Assembly: GCA_037176885.1 (NCBI GenBank)
Contig: JAWWNJ010000039.1
Coordinates: 434,001 to 498,000 of the forward strand
Source: Favolaschia claudopus
Lineage: Eukaryota > Basidiomycota > Agaricomycetes > Agaricales > Mycenaceae
DNA length: 64,000 nucleotides
Direction of reading: 5' to 3'
Part shown: in pieces, positions 11,886 through 23,299 of the stretch
How the letters are laid out: every line of letters starts with the position of its first letter
Numbering within the stretch: the first letter of the stretch is position 1
Made by a program: the position numbers and the translations under genes
The notes under the pieces: generated by a model
The model's database searches: none
Seen by the model: only the letters and a program-made list of their open reading frames with translations
Told to the model about the DNA's origin: nothing

Positions 11886-12436
11886 TCAGCAATTGAAGCT
11901 TTCCGGATTGCTAGCCTTTGTTCCAACAACTTCTCGGGTTGCCTCTGGAACATTCCTATTCGATGACACTGTTGGATCCTGGTACAGTGTCCAGGATTTG
12001 TTGCCGTATCTTGCGTTCTGAAGATTCATCCCAAGTTCGAACATCAGGTAATTCGAGAACTCAGGCTCAAAGTTCCAAAACCCATCGAAACCTGCTTCCT
12101 TGGTGCCCGTGGTGTTGATTCCGTAGCCGAAAGCCGGAACCCGACAAATCGTGCATTTACTGCCACGATTTCATGTAAGTCGTCGACATGGATTGCCAGT
12201 GCGCTCGGCATCGAGGAGTTGTCCCTGAGTTCGACATTGAAACTGGGGCTCCTTTTGCTGGCGCATCGCTGACCAACGCCCTTACACGGCGGGCCGTGAG
12301 ATGACTTGAGCCCTTTCAAAACCTTGCAGTAGACCATTGGTGTCGGTAGCGGCTCTGTCGAATTCACGGCGAGTGTATATGCTGAACAATATAGCAAGTT
12401 GAGAAAGAAATCAACTTCGTTGCCGCCGCTGAGAAC
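11886..12436 (-). pseudogene. Unidentified protein-coding region, apparently frame-broken
   Basis: Two strongly protein-like stretches lie on the minus strand. The upstream one (12436 down to about 12145) reads SGGNEVDFFLNLLYCSAY, then PTPMVYCKVLKGLKSSHG, then ALAIHVDDLHEIVAVNARFV. The downstream one (about 12140 down to the TGA at 11886-11888) reads FGYGINTTGTKEAGFDGF, then EPEFSNYLMFELGMNLQ and ends NPESFNC. The two are in frames one base apart, meeting near 12135-12145, with no room for an intron. The upstream end follows a possible splice acceptor (CTCAG), but no start exon was found. I do not recognise the family. Either it is a decayed gene with a one-base frameshift or there is a sequencing error in an intact gene. 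Confidence 0.4.
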
Positions 12437-12630
12437 AAAACGTTCTTGAGAAATAAATTATCTTCACTGCGATTTCAGTAGAACAAAACTCATCGAACAC
12501 CTATGCAATCTAATATTCGGAGTCAAATTTCACCCAAACTTGTGAAGACGAACTTAGGAAGCTCAACGAGTGGTGATCTGATGTCCGTCGGCATTTGAAC
12601 CGACAAATTTCTAACTTGACTTCTGCTCTG

Positions 12631-14561
12631 ATGGCGACGATTATCGACACTGAGCCTACGGAATGTGCTGCTGACCCCAGCTTAGAATGGGACTCAGAGG
12701 AGGAATTCAGCAGTGACCATTACTCTGCTAGCGATTATTCTGACTCTCGCGTTGAGGACGAAGACTGGGAACGCGCTGAAGGAGGTCGGTGCTTGTTTTC
12801 TAAATTCTATCCAGGAATCCAATCCCGCTAGATTTCACCAAACATTTTAATAGGCTACGCCAGCACGTTGCGGTGAGAACCGGCAATGCAGAGGGCACTA
12901 GCTCTGCCATCGGCAAGAACACTTCTGTTGTCGCTGTACCCGCGATAAATCATCCTGCGGCAAAGACAAATGTTAGTGTATCGCGGGACCGCATCGCGGA
13001 CCAACTCGCCGCGCTAGCGAAGTACTCGTCGAAGATCGCCAAAATCGACGTGCCATACATGATGGGTGTGGGTGTGAACCGCAAAGGACCAAGCTCGAAT
13101 GCGAATATGAAGGATCGTGCCGACCGCGCAACTACCGAGCAAGTTTTGGATCCCCGTACGCGGACCATCCTTCTAAAGATGGTGGGTCGCGGTGTGGTCG
13201 ACGAGGTCAATGGGTGTATCAGCACCGGCAAGGAGGTGGGACATCTTATTTTCTTCGTATGCGCAATCGTGATCGTAAATCATCTAGGCTAATGTCTACC
13301 ACGCACTTACACCAGACAAAGCGCACCTCGCGCTCAAGATCTACAAAACATCTATCCTGGTGTTCAAAGACCGCGATAAGTACGTCTCTGGCGAACATCG
13401 TTTCCGACGCGGGTACTCGCGGCATAATCCTCGCAAAATGGTCCGGTTGTGGGCCGAAAAAGAGATGCGGAATCTCAAGCGTCTCCGCGCTGCTGGCCTC
13501 CGTGCACCAGAGCCGATCGAGGTTCGAGAGAACGTTCTCGTCATGTCTTTTCTGGGAAGCCCCGAAGGCTGGGCATCCCCGCGTCTAAAGGACGCCGAAT
13601 TTCCCTCTGAAGCCGCCGCCTCGCTCTACGAAGAGCTCCTTCTCGCTATACGGACAGTCTTTCACAAGTGTCGGCTTGTGCACGCCGATTTATCTGAATA
13701 CAACATCCTTTATCATGAGGAGCATTTGTACATCATCGACGTCTCGCAAAGCGTGGAGCACGACCATCCATCCGCCTTTGACTTCCTCCGGAATGACTTA
13801 AAAAATGTGGAGGAATTTTTTGCGCGTCGGGGCGTGCATTGCTTAGGACTCCGACGCGCTTTCGAGTTTGTTACTCGTGATCAATTGCCAATCATCGAAA
13901 TAATTTCTGCAGAAGTACCTGAGCCAACACCGGCAGATGATACTTCGCCGCCGGACGCCAGCACCCCTGAAAGCTCTCTGGCGCCATCCCCACCTGAAGC
14001 CGACCCCCTCGCCCTCTCTTTATTGCGTGCCTGGTTACTAGAGCCCGAGGACGCGGCTCACAATGGGCAGGATGAGGCGGTCTTCCTACATGCTCACATT
14101 CCACGTTCACTGAATGAGGTGTTCGACCCGGAGCGCGATGCCGCAGCACTTGCTCGGGGTGAGGATCGGGGGCTTGTGTACGCCGATGCACTGGGGTTGG
14201 TGTCGCGTGATACAGCCAAAGGTAAGGTTCGATTTGAAGGTCACGCCTCTGCCTCCTCCGATGAAGAGGGGGACGGGGACGAAGACAGCGATGACGATGA
14301 TGAGGCCGATGGATCAAGCGCTGAAGACGAGGATGGGACCGGGTTCCAGGAACGCACTCCTCGCGGCCATCGGCATGAAGATCGTGACGCAAAAAAGGTA
14401 ATTTCCTTTTTCCATCGTCCATTCCAATCAATCTTTTGGGCTCATATCGTTGCTTTGTGGCGCAGGAACGAAAAAAAGCCGTGAAGGCTGAAGCGAAGGA
14501 GCGCAGAAAGCATAAGATGCCGAAAGCTGAGAAGAAACGCGCTTTGAAAAAGGGCAAGTAG
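12631..14561 (+). CDS. RIO1: RIO1 atypical protein kinase
   Basis: RIO1 is a cytoplasmic ATPase/kinase needed for the last steps of 40S ribosomal subunit maturation. After an acidic N-terminal region come the RIO signatures: STGKEANVYH (ATP-binding loop, split by an intron near 13233-13290), KIYKTSILVFKDRDKYV and GEHRFRRGY (flexible loop), then LVHADLSEYNIL with the catalytic Asp at about 13687. The metal-binding IIDVSQSVEHDHP follows at about 13735. The tail is strongly acidic (about 14260-14340) and then, after an intron (about 14398-14465), very basic (ERKKAVKAEAKERRKHK), ending in TAG at 14559-14561. This acidic/basic tail is typical of the family. The start chosen is the first ATG (12631). 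The gene converges on ILV3 with 84 bases between the stops. Confidence 0.95.
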
Positions 14562-14645
14562 AGATACGAAATACCGTTTCTGGCGCTGAATCCTGTTTCA
14601 TTAAATCTAAATGCTACACGTAATTTTGTTGGAGAGAAGAGCAAC

Positions 14646-16892
14646 TTAGGCGTCAGTGATGCATCCGTGGCTGGCGTCCGTGACCGTTTTGGTGTACTTG
14701 AAGAGAGTTCCTTGCGAAGCTTTGAGTGGTGGTGCAACCCAATCTGCACGCCGAGCGGCAAGCTCGTCGTCCGACACGTGCAGCTCGATCGTGTTCTTGA
14801 TGGCGTCGACCGAGATCACATCTCCATCCTTCACCAGTGCAATGGGCCCGCCGACTTGGGCCTCCGGAACAACGTGTCTTGTGAATCCGTCGTCAGTTCA
14901 TTGTGCAAAGGTAGCAACGAAATTTTTCTTCACCCGATACAGAATCCGTGGGATCCGCCACTGAAACGTCCGTCGGTGAGGCAGGCGACGTCCATGCCGA
15001 GGCCGGCTCCCATTATCAAACTGGTGGGTTTGAGCATTTCAGGCATTCCGGGGCCGCCTTTGGGTCCAAGGTAGCGTAGTATCACGACCGTCTTCTCGCC
15101 TTTTTTAATCGAGCCGCTTTCCACAGCCGCGAACATTTCTGCCTCGGTATCAAACGCACGCGCCTTGCCAGTGAACTTGAGGCCCTCTTTGCCCGTGATT
15201 TTCGCAACAGCGCCGCCCGGCGCCAAGTTGCCTCTGAGAATGCTGGGCACATGTAGATGTAGAAGATCAGAAAAGCGGAACAAATTTAAGCTCGACGACC
15301 CACCGAATGTGCCCGGTCTCCTTGATGGGCTTGTCCAAAGGCCGGACGACGTCTTGTGTCTCGAAGTCAAGTTCCCCATACTTGTGGGTCCAACGGTCAA
15401 GATTCTCCCCGAGGGTCTTGCCTGTTACAGTCATGTTGTTTCCGTCAATGAGATCATGCTTGAGCAGGAATGCCATAATTTCTGAGCCCCCAAAATCAAT
15501 CCAAGCAATGCTACATAAAGAACATGCGTACTCGGAATACCACCGATTTTGAAAACGTGCTCCATGAGATATTTCCCGCTGGGTTTGAGGTCGGCGAGGA
15601 ACGGGATACGGTCGGACACGCTTTGGAAATCGTCAATGGTCAGTTTAACACCGACGGAATGAGCGACAGCAATAAGATGGAGAACAGCGTTGGTTGAGCC
15701 GCCCAGAATCATTGTGAGAACCTGGTAAAGCTCAGAAACAGTACATCGAGAGGATGAAATCTTTATTACCATAGCGTTTTCAAAGGCCGATCGTGTCATG
15801 ATATCGCGGGGAAGGATGTTCTGAGCAAGCAAGTTGTGCATCACTGAACCTACGGAAGCACACTCGTTGCGCTTCTCCTGAGATTCGGCAGGCATGGAAG
15901 AAGACCCTGGGATAGTCATTCCCAGTGCTTCTGCAGCACTAGCTATAGTGTTGGCAGTATACATCTGGGTATTTTTCAGCAAGGATTGGGATAAGTAGCA
16001 AACCAGTTCCGTACGCCGCCACATGCACCAGGACCAGGACAAGCGTATCTGTTGGTGTTATAACGCTCTTTCTCGGCCTCTGGTGTCTTGCCATCAGCCA
16101 GATATTTGCCGTATGACTGGAAGGCGGACACAATGTCGAGCTGAGGAGCACCTTCGCAGGAGCCGGCTCGAATAGTTCCACCGTAGACCATCAGACCAGG
16201 GCGGTTCAAACGACCGACTGCAGCAGGGAAATCATTGGAATCTGCAAATATGTTTCGAATACAAACTTACGAGCTATCAGAACACCAGGCATGTTTTTAT
16301 CGCAGCCGGGAATAGCGACGACACCATCTAAATGGTGTCCCCCGGCTGCAGACTCAACCGAATCGGCAATGAGGTCTCGCGAGGGCAAGGAATAAGACAT
16401 TCCATCGGTGCCCATGCTAATAGCATCGCTGACACCAACAGCGCCGAACTGATAGCCTATTATGTCCGCTTTGGCTAACGAGGCTTTGACTTCCTGACCA
16501 AGACCTAGCAGGTGTTTGTTGCATCTTGAAAGAATTAGGTATATGATAGGAATTTTTCGATGACTCACGGATTTCCTTCGTACCTTTGCGACGCAGTCAG
16601 ACATGCTACATCATGTTCAAAGCAAGCTTACCAGATACTGGCGACGCCAACCATAGCCTTGTTGAAGTCGCCGTCCGTTTTGATTCCGTCCGTCGCGTAA
16701 AGCATGGCCTACGGTTTAGCTGCAATGAGCGAATGAGAGAGCGTGGATTAGACTGGATACTTGGCTAGCGCCCTGATCCTTGGGCTGGGTGACGCGGCGA
16801 CTGTAGCGATTCATAATTGGTTTGTCGGCACATTGCGCGGTCGTCGAGAACGAGCGACCGCGACTAACCACCTTCGAGTTGCGCAAGAACAT
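14646..16892 (-). CDS. ILV3: Dihydroxy-acid dehydratase, mitochondrial
   Basis: This iron-sulfur enzyme converts 2,3-dihydroxy-acids to 2-keto acids, the third common step of isoleucine and valine synthesis. The start at 16892 gives [18 protein letters not shown], a basic Ser-rich mitochondrial targeting sequence, then [32 protein letters not shown] across an intron. Further along are PGCDKNMPG and [15 protein letters not shown], which carry the Fe-S cysteines. [14 protein letters not shown], then [16 protein letters not shown] and [10 protein letters not shown] complete the IlvD/EDD fold. The end is [10 protein letters not shown] with the stop at 14646-14648. About ten exons; all family landmarks appear in order and no break was seen. 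Some exon edges, for example near 15260, are uncertain. Confidence 0.95.
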
Positions 16893-18088
16893 TTCAAGGT
16901 CTCACGTCGCGTGATCGTGTGATCGTCACATTCTGTCACACTATGACGCCGAGTGGCCGAGAATCAAATGTTGCCGCGGCGACAAATATACGCGCATGAA
17001 CTTGAACCTTGAGTTGGAGGATCGAAGAGCGGCAGAAAATAAATTTCAGAGTAGGCAGCATCAGTACCCTTTCGCGAGCCGATTCGCAAAGCATGGTGCT
17101 GTACGATCAAACGCGTCAGGCTTCTGGCAAAATTCGAGCTATGCGTCGGCGGCGTCGGAAACGTGGCAGGATTTTTTCTTCTGGCGATGATGGAGTGCGT
17201 TGCATGGTGATGTCAGATGGAAAAGTTGCACACATTTTTCTCCGGCCTCAAGCGATGTCCCCGTACATAAGAGCTCTTGCGCTCGTGGGAAATTACATCA
17301 GATCGACAGAACCCCGAAAAGGAAATGTTCGATATTCAACTTGCACGCATTTACGTTCTCGAACTATGGGATACGAATAACCCCATCGTACCGGATGAAA
17401 ACCACTGACCAGTTCTTCATTCGAATTCTGGCGATGGAGATACAGAAATCCGAGCGTCTTATCATCCAGAGTCGCAAGAGATCAATGCAATCAAGGAAAT
17501 TAGAGTTTTCAAGAAGGTACCGCTGATGTGGTTCTGCATTTACAAATCCGGATCCAGTCTGGTCAGGGACTCTCCTAGGTCGATCGTGTTTCGCTACAAA
17601 AATTAAGCTCACGAATACCGGTCAGCCTATGAAGCTATGTTCCGAAGAGGAGGAGAGTGTGTAGCAAGTAGTTGCGTAGAACGACAACAGTCGAGAGATT
17701 GACCAAGATTCCGTGTTCCTGAAGTGTTCTTGAAGATCTAACGCGTGTAAATATTATGTCGATCGTTTTTTCAACTCCCTTCTTCGCTGGCCCCTTCCAA
17801 GTTTTGGGCCCGTACGGAAGTAATCTGGATGTGCCCCCGCGGCTGTTATATTCAGTTTCCGCTCCATTATTCCTCCGTAACTGTGATCGAACTCCGTTTC
17901 ACTCTGTCGCAACTCTGTATTTGAGTTGAGACATACAGGCTACGTGCATGGGCTCTCCATTCTCTCCCAACCCCTTTCCCCTTACCCCCACCCTACTATC
18001 CTTTTCTCTCGTCGTCCCCAAGTCATTCTTTTCGCTCTCCGTCGCCGCCCACCCGGTCGTCGCCGTCGACCGACGCGGCCGCCTTATA
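16893..18088. other. Shared upstream region of ILV3 and the Zn2Cys6 gene
   Basis: About 1.2 kb between two divergent genes. No gene was recognised. The last 150 bases before 18089 are C/T-rich, as is common in basidiomycete leaders. An in-frame upstream ATG at 17948 could extend the next gene by 47 residues. Confidence 0.45.
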
Positions 18089-19577
18089 ATGGAGCGTAAA
18101 AGCTCCCTGCCGCCCAGCATCCAGCCTTATATCTGGACTCGGCCGCAGCCACCCCAGGGCCTGTCCCCCACCGCAAGTTCACCCGGGGCGCAGGAAGAGC
18201 TATTCGAGTATCCTGCAGCAGGACGCGCACACGCGCCTCCTACGCGGCAAACCTCGCTCCCCATCCTCCCCTCCCTTCCCGCCGCTTTTCCGGACACTCG
18301 TTATCCATACTCCGCCTACGAACCCGAGGCACACGACGTACCCATCGTACACGCACCTATTGTATTGCCCGCGCCCGAGCGCTATGCCGGGCCTTCTTCC
18401 ATTCCTCATGGTTCTGTCCCCGGACGCTACCGGAGTCCAGTCGTCAACGACCCGCGGTATGCTCCAGCACCAGGCCGTTCGCGGGGACCGTCGCCCTATC
18501 TCGGGAGTCAGAGCTTACCCGCTCTCTCCCAAATACCTGGGGTGATGGGTTGGCGAGAGGGTGAGGCGGGACCTTCCTCGCTGGTTCACTCGCATACGCA
18601 TCCGTACAGCAGTCGCACGCAAACTCCTAGCTATTTGCCCCCACAGCAGATCCACCGACGGGCCACTGAACCAGGGAGTTATTCGACTGGGGAGGGAGCA
18701 CATGTCCAACGTAAGCGAGTCACCTACCTCCGTTTTCAGCTTTCTTGGTCAGTCTTGCTGACTTGGATTCAAAAGATGGGTTTCTTAGTGGTTTTGAGCG
18801 ACTTAGAGAAGTGCAGCCCTTGAGTTATACTTCAACGTTATATTCGGAGCCACGGTCTGTGCAGAGATATACCCCGGCCAATGAGGAATTTTACCCTTAC
18901 CCCCCGCCTGTCGAACGACGTCCCCCGCCGACACTCTCCCGGCCAATCTCGTTACCATCCTTTCAGCATTTAAGGGATGACCAGACGATACTACCTGGGG
19001 ACGAGAGCAGACTCGGAAAACGCAAATTACCCCCAGAATTCGACCATCCGCGACAACTTGTTCCAAGAAAAATACTGGTAGCTTGCGAATTTTGTCGACG
19101 TACGTATACTTCCCACCTTGACGATTGCGCGTTATCATCTAAAAGACACGACTTGCAGGCCGGAAACTGAAATGCGATGGTGGGAGACCACTCTGTTCAA
19201 ATTGCTTTAACCGAAATAATACAATTTGCGAATATGATCCTCATCCAAAGCGTCGAGGACCTGGCAAGGCTGCCAAAGGCTCGCGACCGAAAAAACGCTT
19301 GCCCAAAACTGGACGACGGTCAGAACCTACCGCATCAATACGCGACACGACTGATTTCGACGAGGAGACACTTGTGCCAAGTTTGCGCTCACGCGCGTCG
19401 TTTCCGGACTCGCTTTATTCGTCGCAGAGCACGTTTGTGGAGAGCAGATACGATTCTCGACCAGGGTCGCCAGAGTGGGGTCCACCAAGCAAGCGGGCAA
19501 GGACGACGAAACGGGAACCGAGTTCTGAAAATTACACTGGCAGCGCACCACCGTCGGATAGCGAGTCAAGACAATGA
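18089..19577 (+). CDS. Zn2Cys6 nuclear protein with the zinc cluster near its C-terminus
   Basis: A probable DNA-binding regulator. The first about 330 residues are low-complexity, rich in Pro, Ser, Arg and Tyr, starting MERKSSLPPSIQPYIWTR. A binuclear zinc cluster then follows across an intron (about 19100-19158): VACEFCR|RRKLKCDGGRPLCSNC, then NTICEYDPHPKRRG, with six cysteines in the classic spacing. A basic stretch (KAAKGSRPKKRLPK) and a Ser-rich tail end at the TGA 19575-19577. No fungal transcription-factor regulatory (MHR) domain is present, and the cluster lies two-thirds of the way along instead of near the N-terminus. The intron near 18714-18775 is less certain. The cluster is closely like those in the gene starting 600 bases downstream, suggesting common origin. 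The target genes are unknown. Confidence 0.75.
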
Positions 19578-20158
19578 AAAAAAGAAGCGTGAACCTGCGA
19601 CGGGCAGGTCGGTCAAGAGTTGGCAGGAGAGATTTCCCAGTTGCTTGACTGTGTGGGATCTGGTGCTCTCCGCTTGCTTCTTTACGTATCCTGGTTGCTG
19701 TCCGCACTGGAGGCGCCTGGCCCCTGACAGCAAGGTGGTTGGTGGTGGTGGTTGAACCGTACTGTATTAATCCATACCTGTGTGCTAGTGTGTTCTGTGG
19801 TATTATTTTGCTAGTCTAGTCGTATAGTTTATAACATAGATATAATTGCGGGTCGGTACTGCTCCGTATTTGCTTCCGATGCACCGATTGACACGGTCCG
19901 AGCAGTGTTAGACTCCGAGATATAATTTCCCGGTTCTTTGATTCTGGATCACCTCGATTGCCTGCGTGCGGCCAAGTTGTCCTGCAAGTTGTCCTGCATT
20001 CAACTGAGCCGCCCAGGTTGCGAGCAGGGCTTGTAATGCTCTCCACTGACCGGCCCCAATGGCACGAAGATGACCGTCAGTCTCAGTTCTCCCGCAACAC
20101 GGCAACGCGCCCGGTGGCGGGTAATAAAAGCCCTCTCCCGCTTTCAACAACTTCTTAT
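19578..20158. other. Intergenic, contains a short direct repeat
   Basis: No gene was recognised. The phrase AAGTTGTCCTGCA is directly repeated at about 19973-19999. TAATAAAAG at 20122-20130, about 30 bases before the next ATG, looks like a TATA box. Confidence 0.45.
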
Positions 20159-22941
20159 ATGCTACCTTCTCCAGCTCCTCGTACAGAACTCACCTTGCTC
20201 GTCGCTGGTTGTCGTGGAGGCGAGTCTCCTCATCTTTACCCCGCACGCGTAGAACCCCATGTTAAACCCGACCCGGATCAGGTAAAAGCTCCTTCCTCCG
20301 CCTCTTGATCGACACCAGCGAGATATCACAAGGCGCTTCAAAGGACCAGCTTCAGTCTGTCGCCCGCTTCGTGCAAGGTTGCAGTGCCCCTACCTCCGCA
20401 ATTAGAACGACGTCCATTGATATCGACTCCGATGGACCTGAGCCTCTTTCGCTTACTCTCGTTGACACCCCATCCCTGGATCTCAAGGACAACGCATATG
20501 CGGAGCGTGTGGTTTCTGACATGCTGCATTTTGTAGAGACTCGGCTGGCCGAGGGAGGCAACGAGGTCAGTCAGCGCTTAAATTTTCTTGCTAGTATCCC
20601 CGACCATTTTGCGCCAGGAGCGGATAGCACAGAATGGCGAACGATACGTCCATCTGTGCGTGATGAATCCTTGATCCTCCGCTGCTTTTCCAAACGATAT
20701 TTTCCAATACAGGTGCATCTATTTTCTCGATCCCGACCAAATCCTACCTCCTGCGGTCGCAGCACCGCCGGCTCCAGTCGTCCCTCGCACCCGCGCTAAC
20801 AGCTTCTCGCAACAAGATCAGGAACTGGTTATCTTGGATCCTCCAGTCACCACCAACCCTCTTTTGTACCGACCAACTTTACCCCTTGGTGAAATTAGCA
20901 CTATTCGCCGCCTCTCTGCTCGGGTCAACGTGCTCCCAGTCATAGCCAAAGCCGATATCCTATCCAACGACCGTCTGGCGGCCATTAAGTTGGCCATACG
21001 TCGAGACCTCGCGGACAACGGCATCGGTTTTGGCATTTTCGACGTTGATCATTACCCGGGCGGTCCAGATGATTTACCTCCCAACGGCGCACTATTGTCG
21101 GCAGCGAACTCGCCTCCCGCTTCTCCTGTGGCTCCTCCTCTTCTTCGATTACCCTATGCTCTCATTTCTCCCGACGTATATTCACATAGTGAGGGCGTGC
21201 AACCTCGCAATATCCCCTCCCGAGCCGACATTGTGCTCCAGTACACTCCTTCCCAACATTCCCCTTCCTCTTTTCAGAAAAATCTACGGGGGAAATTTGT
21301 TCGCAGCTATCGGTGGGGTAACGTGGACGTTCTAGACCCGAACCACAGTGACTTCATACCGTTGCGCGCCGCAATATTTCACCATATGCAGGTATGATCA
21401 TCATTTCACTTCTGTTAATGTCCACATTCATTATCCCATCGCAGACATTGCAAAAGTACACAAGAGAATACCTTTTTGATAAATTTCGGATCGAATGCCT
21501 CCCACAGCGTCCGAGTAGCAGGCAGATCGTACCACACCCTCAACTCGCTCCTCCTCCTCCTCATCTCACACCTCTCCCGCATAGTTCTCGGCCGATTCTG
21601 GCAATCGACACTCAGGCTCCTCGGAGTGCTTCTATTCATCGAAGTGGCACTTCCTCCCACCCTAATCCCCGCGAGATTGCTATCGGTGGAGGAGATACTC
21701 AGACTACTCCGGTGTCGCGCACAGATCCAATGTCTTCCGGTCCTTCCAACAGGAGTTCTGCCCCCAGTACGTGTGCTTCTTTGACATTAACGGCCTGCCG
21801 GTCTTGCTGGAAATGCAACTAAGTTTCTGTGTAGGTTCAGGCAGGCAACGGAGTAAAAAGATCACTGTCGCGTGCAACTTTTGCCGATGTAGGTTATCCA
21901 TGATTGAGTTTTGTTCCGGCATAGAAATAGGCTGACAGAATCTGACAGCAAGAAAGCTCAAATGCGATGGCGGACGACCTTCCTGTGGCCAATGCGTGAA
22001 GCGGTCGAATAATTGCGATTACATGCCACATAACAAGCGTCGCGGTGCGGTGCGGCTCAGCAGAGGCGAGGAGAGCGAAAGCGACAGCGGGGACGATAGG
22101 TCTGCCGCAGACTATCCTGAGGCCTCATTATCGCCTGAGGTGTCGTCGCGCAGGAGCTCAAACTTTAATACGTCGCCCAACTTGTCTCTTCTGGGCGAGC
22201 GGCGCGGCGAGCTTCCTCCGATAACTTCGTCGTCTAGAGGGGGGTATTCCGGCGCTGGGGATCATAGCTTTTTTGGAGACAACGAACTGCCGCATATTGC
22301 GACACTTTCGCTGCCTGAAACCTCTCCCTCTACTCCCGGTCCCATGTCAGCGCCTTCCTTACCGCCCATCAGACCAGCATCTGAGCAGCAGGCGGCGCAG
22401 AGGAAGCGCTCAGCGACAGTGCCAGGCAAGAGCTCGCGCTTACCATCAACTTCAGGACCCAAAGTTGTGGCGTGCAATTTTTGTCGAGGTATGGTCAAAT
22501 GTACCTTCGCCATAGCGATTTAATCATTGTTACTGTAGCTCGCAAGACCAAGTGCGACGGCGCACATCCTGCGTGGTGGGTACCTCAACGGCTACTTATC
22601 GAAGCTGGCACTAACATCCGTTTAGCTCAAGCTGCGCCCGGCGAAGGTTACCTTGTAACTATGCGCACGATTCGTCGAATGGACATGGACATCGGAAGAC
22701 GTCTTCTCGGCGCGCATCGACATCGAAAGACTCGTTGCGCTCGAACTCTCCCCCGTCTTCACGTCTGCTTCCGACGCCGTCCAGCGCAGGGTTTGAGCAT
22801 CGAGAAGACGTGTTGATTGAAGGGGAGACGGAGTTGAAGAGGTCACTAGAGCATCCCGACGTGGGCCGGCCGAGTCCGCCCAAGAAAATCAAGGTGGATG
22901 CGGACGAGGACGAGTCGCTGATTATGCACGGGATACCCTGA
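20159..22941 (+). CDS. Divergent septin-like GTPase continuous with a double Zn2Cys6 module
   Basis: The first half is a septin-type G domain: LTLLVAGCRG, GKSSFLRLLIDTS (Walker A, split by an intron), LTLVDTPSLDL (G3, with Ser for the usual Gly), NVLPVIAKADILS (G4, intact AKAD) and the septin unique element FVRSYRWGNVDVLDPNHSDF, then LQKYTREYLFDKFR. No stop follows. The frame continues through about 95 Pro/Ser-rich residues and splices (donor at about 21769, acceptor at about 21834) into VACNFCRSRKLKCDGGRPSC and, about 150 residues later, KVVACNFCRARKTKCDGAHP|CSSCARRRLPCNY, a second cluster. It ends at TGA 22939-22941. The product would be about 750 residues. Either this is one fused protein or a second gene starts inside at the ATG at 21730; the sequence alone does not decide. 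Start: ATG 20159, just after a TATA-like box. Confidence 0.65.
21730..22941 (+). other. Double Zn2Cys6 module, possible separate gene
   Basis: The ATG at 21730 opens MSSGPSNRSSAPS and then, after one intron, the first zinc cluster. That is a natural N-terminus for a free-standing Zn2Cys6 protein of about 300 residues with two clusters, separated by a Ser/Pro-rich spacer containing HIATLSLPETSPSTPGP. If transcription starts here the septin-like gene would need its own stop, and none is visible in frame. This is given as the alternative to the fused reading. Confidence 0.4.
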
Positions 22942-23299
22942 GCGCCTGGGCGCGTTTCCAACTAGATACCTTTCGTTGTGCGCTTTGCTGATCTTCTTTT
23001 TCCTCTGGGTCTTGGGTGGTTATGTAAGTGTATACGTACAGAAATAGTGAATTACATACATAAAATACATTTGTCTGCGGCAGCTTGCTTGGCCGCGTAT
23101 TCTATTCGCATCTAGAGCAGTTTAACTTGTTGTAGCAGCAGCCGAGCAGATGTTTTGTGGCCCATTCTGGTTTATTGGGTGTGATGTGACGCGTGACATT
23201 TTGATGTCGGCTTGCCTTTCTCTCTTGCCTTTGAGCGGTACCCTTTCTTTCTAGGCTTCCGCCACTTGGTCTCCTACACTCGTTTTATCCCCGGCCACC
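22942..23299. other. Intergenic between the two septin-like genes
   Basis: No gene was seen. The last 60 bases are pyrimidine-rich and end in GCCACC just before the next ATG. Confidence 0.5.

Noticed and set aside
13892..14761. A 289-codon minus-strand frame across the RIO1 end and ILV3 end
   Set aside because: Crosses two well-supported genes and has low-complexity His/Arg/Pro sequence.
17948..18088. Upstream in-frame ATG for the first Zn2Cys6 gene
   Set aside because: The extra 47 codons are translated C/T-rich leader sequence (Pro, Ser, Leu, Val); the ATG at 18089 gives a more natural start.
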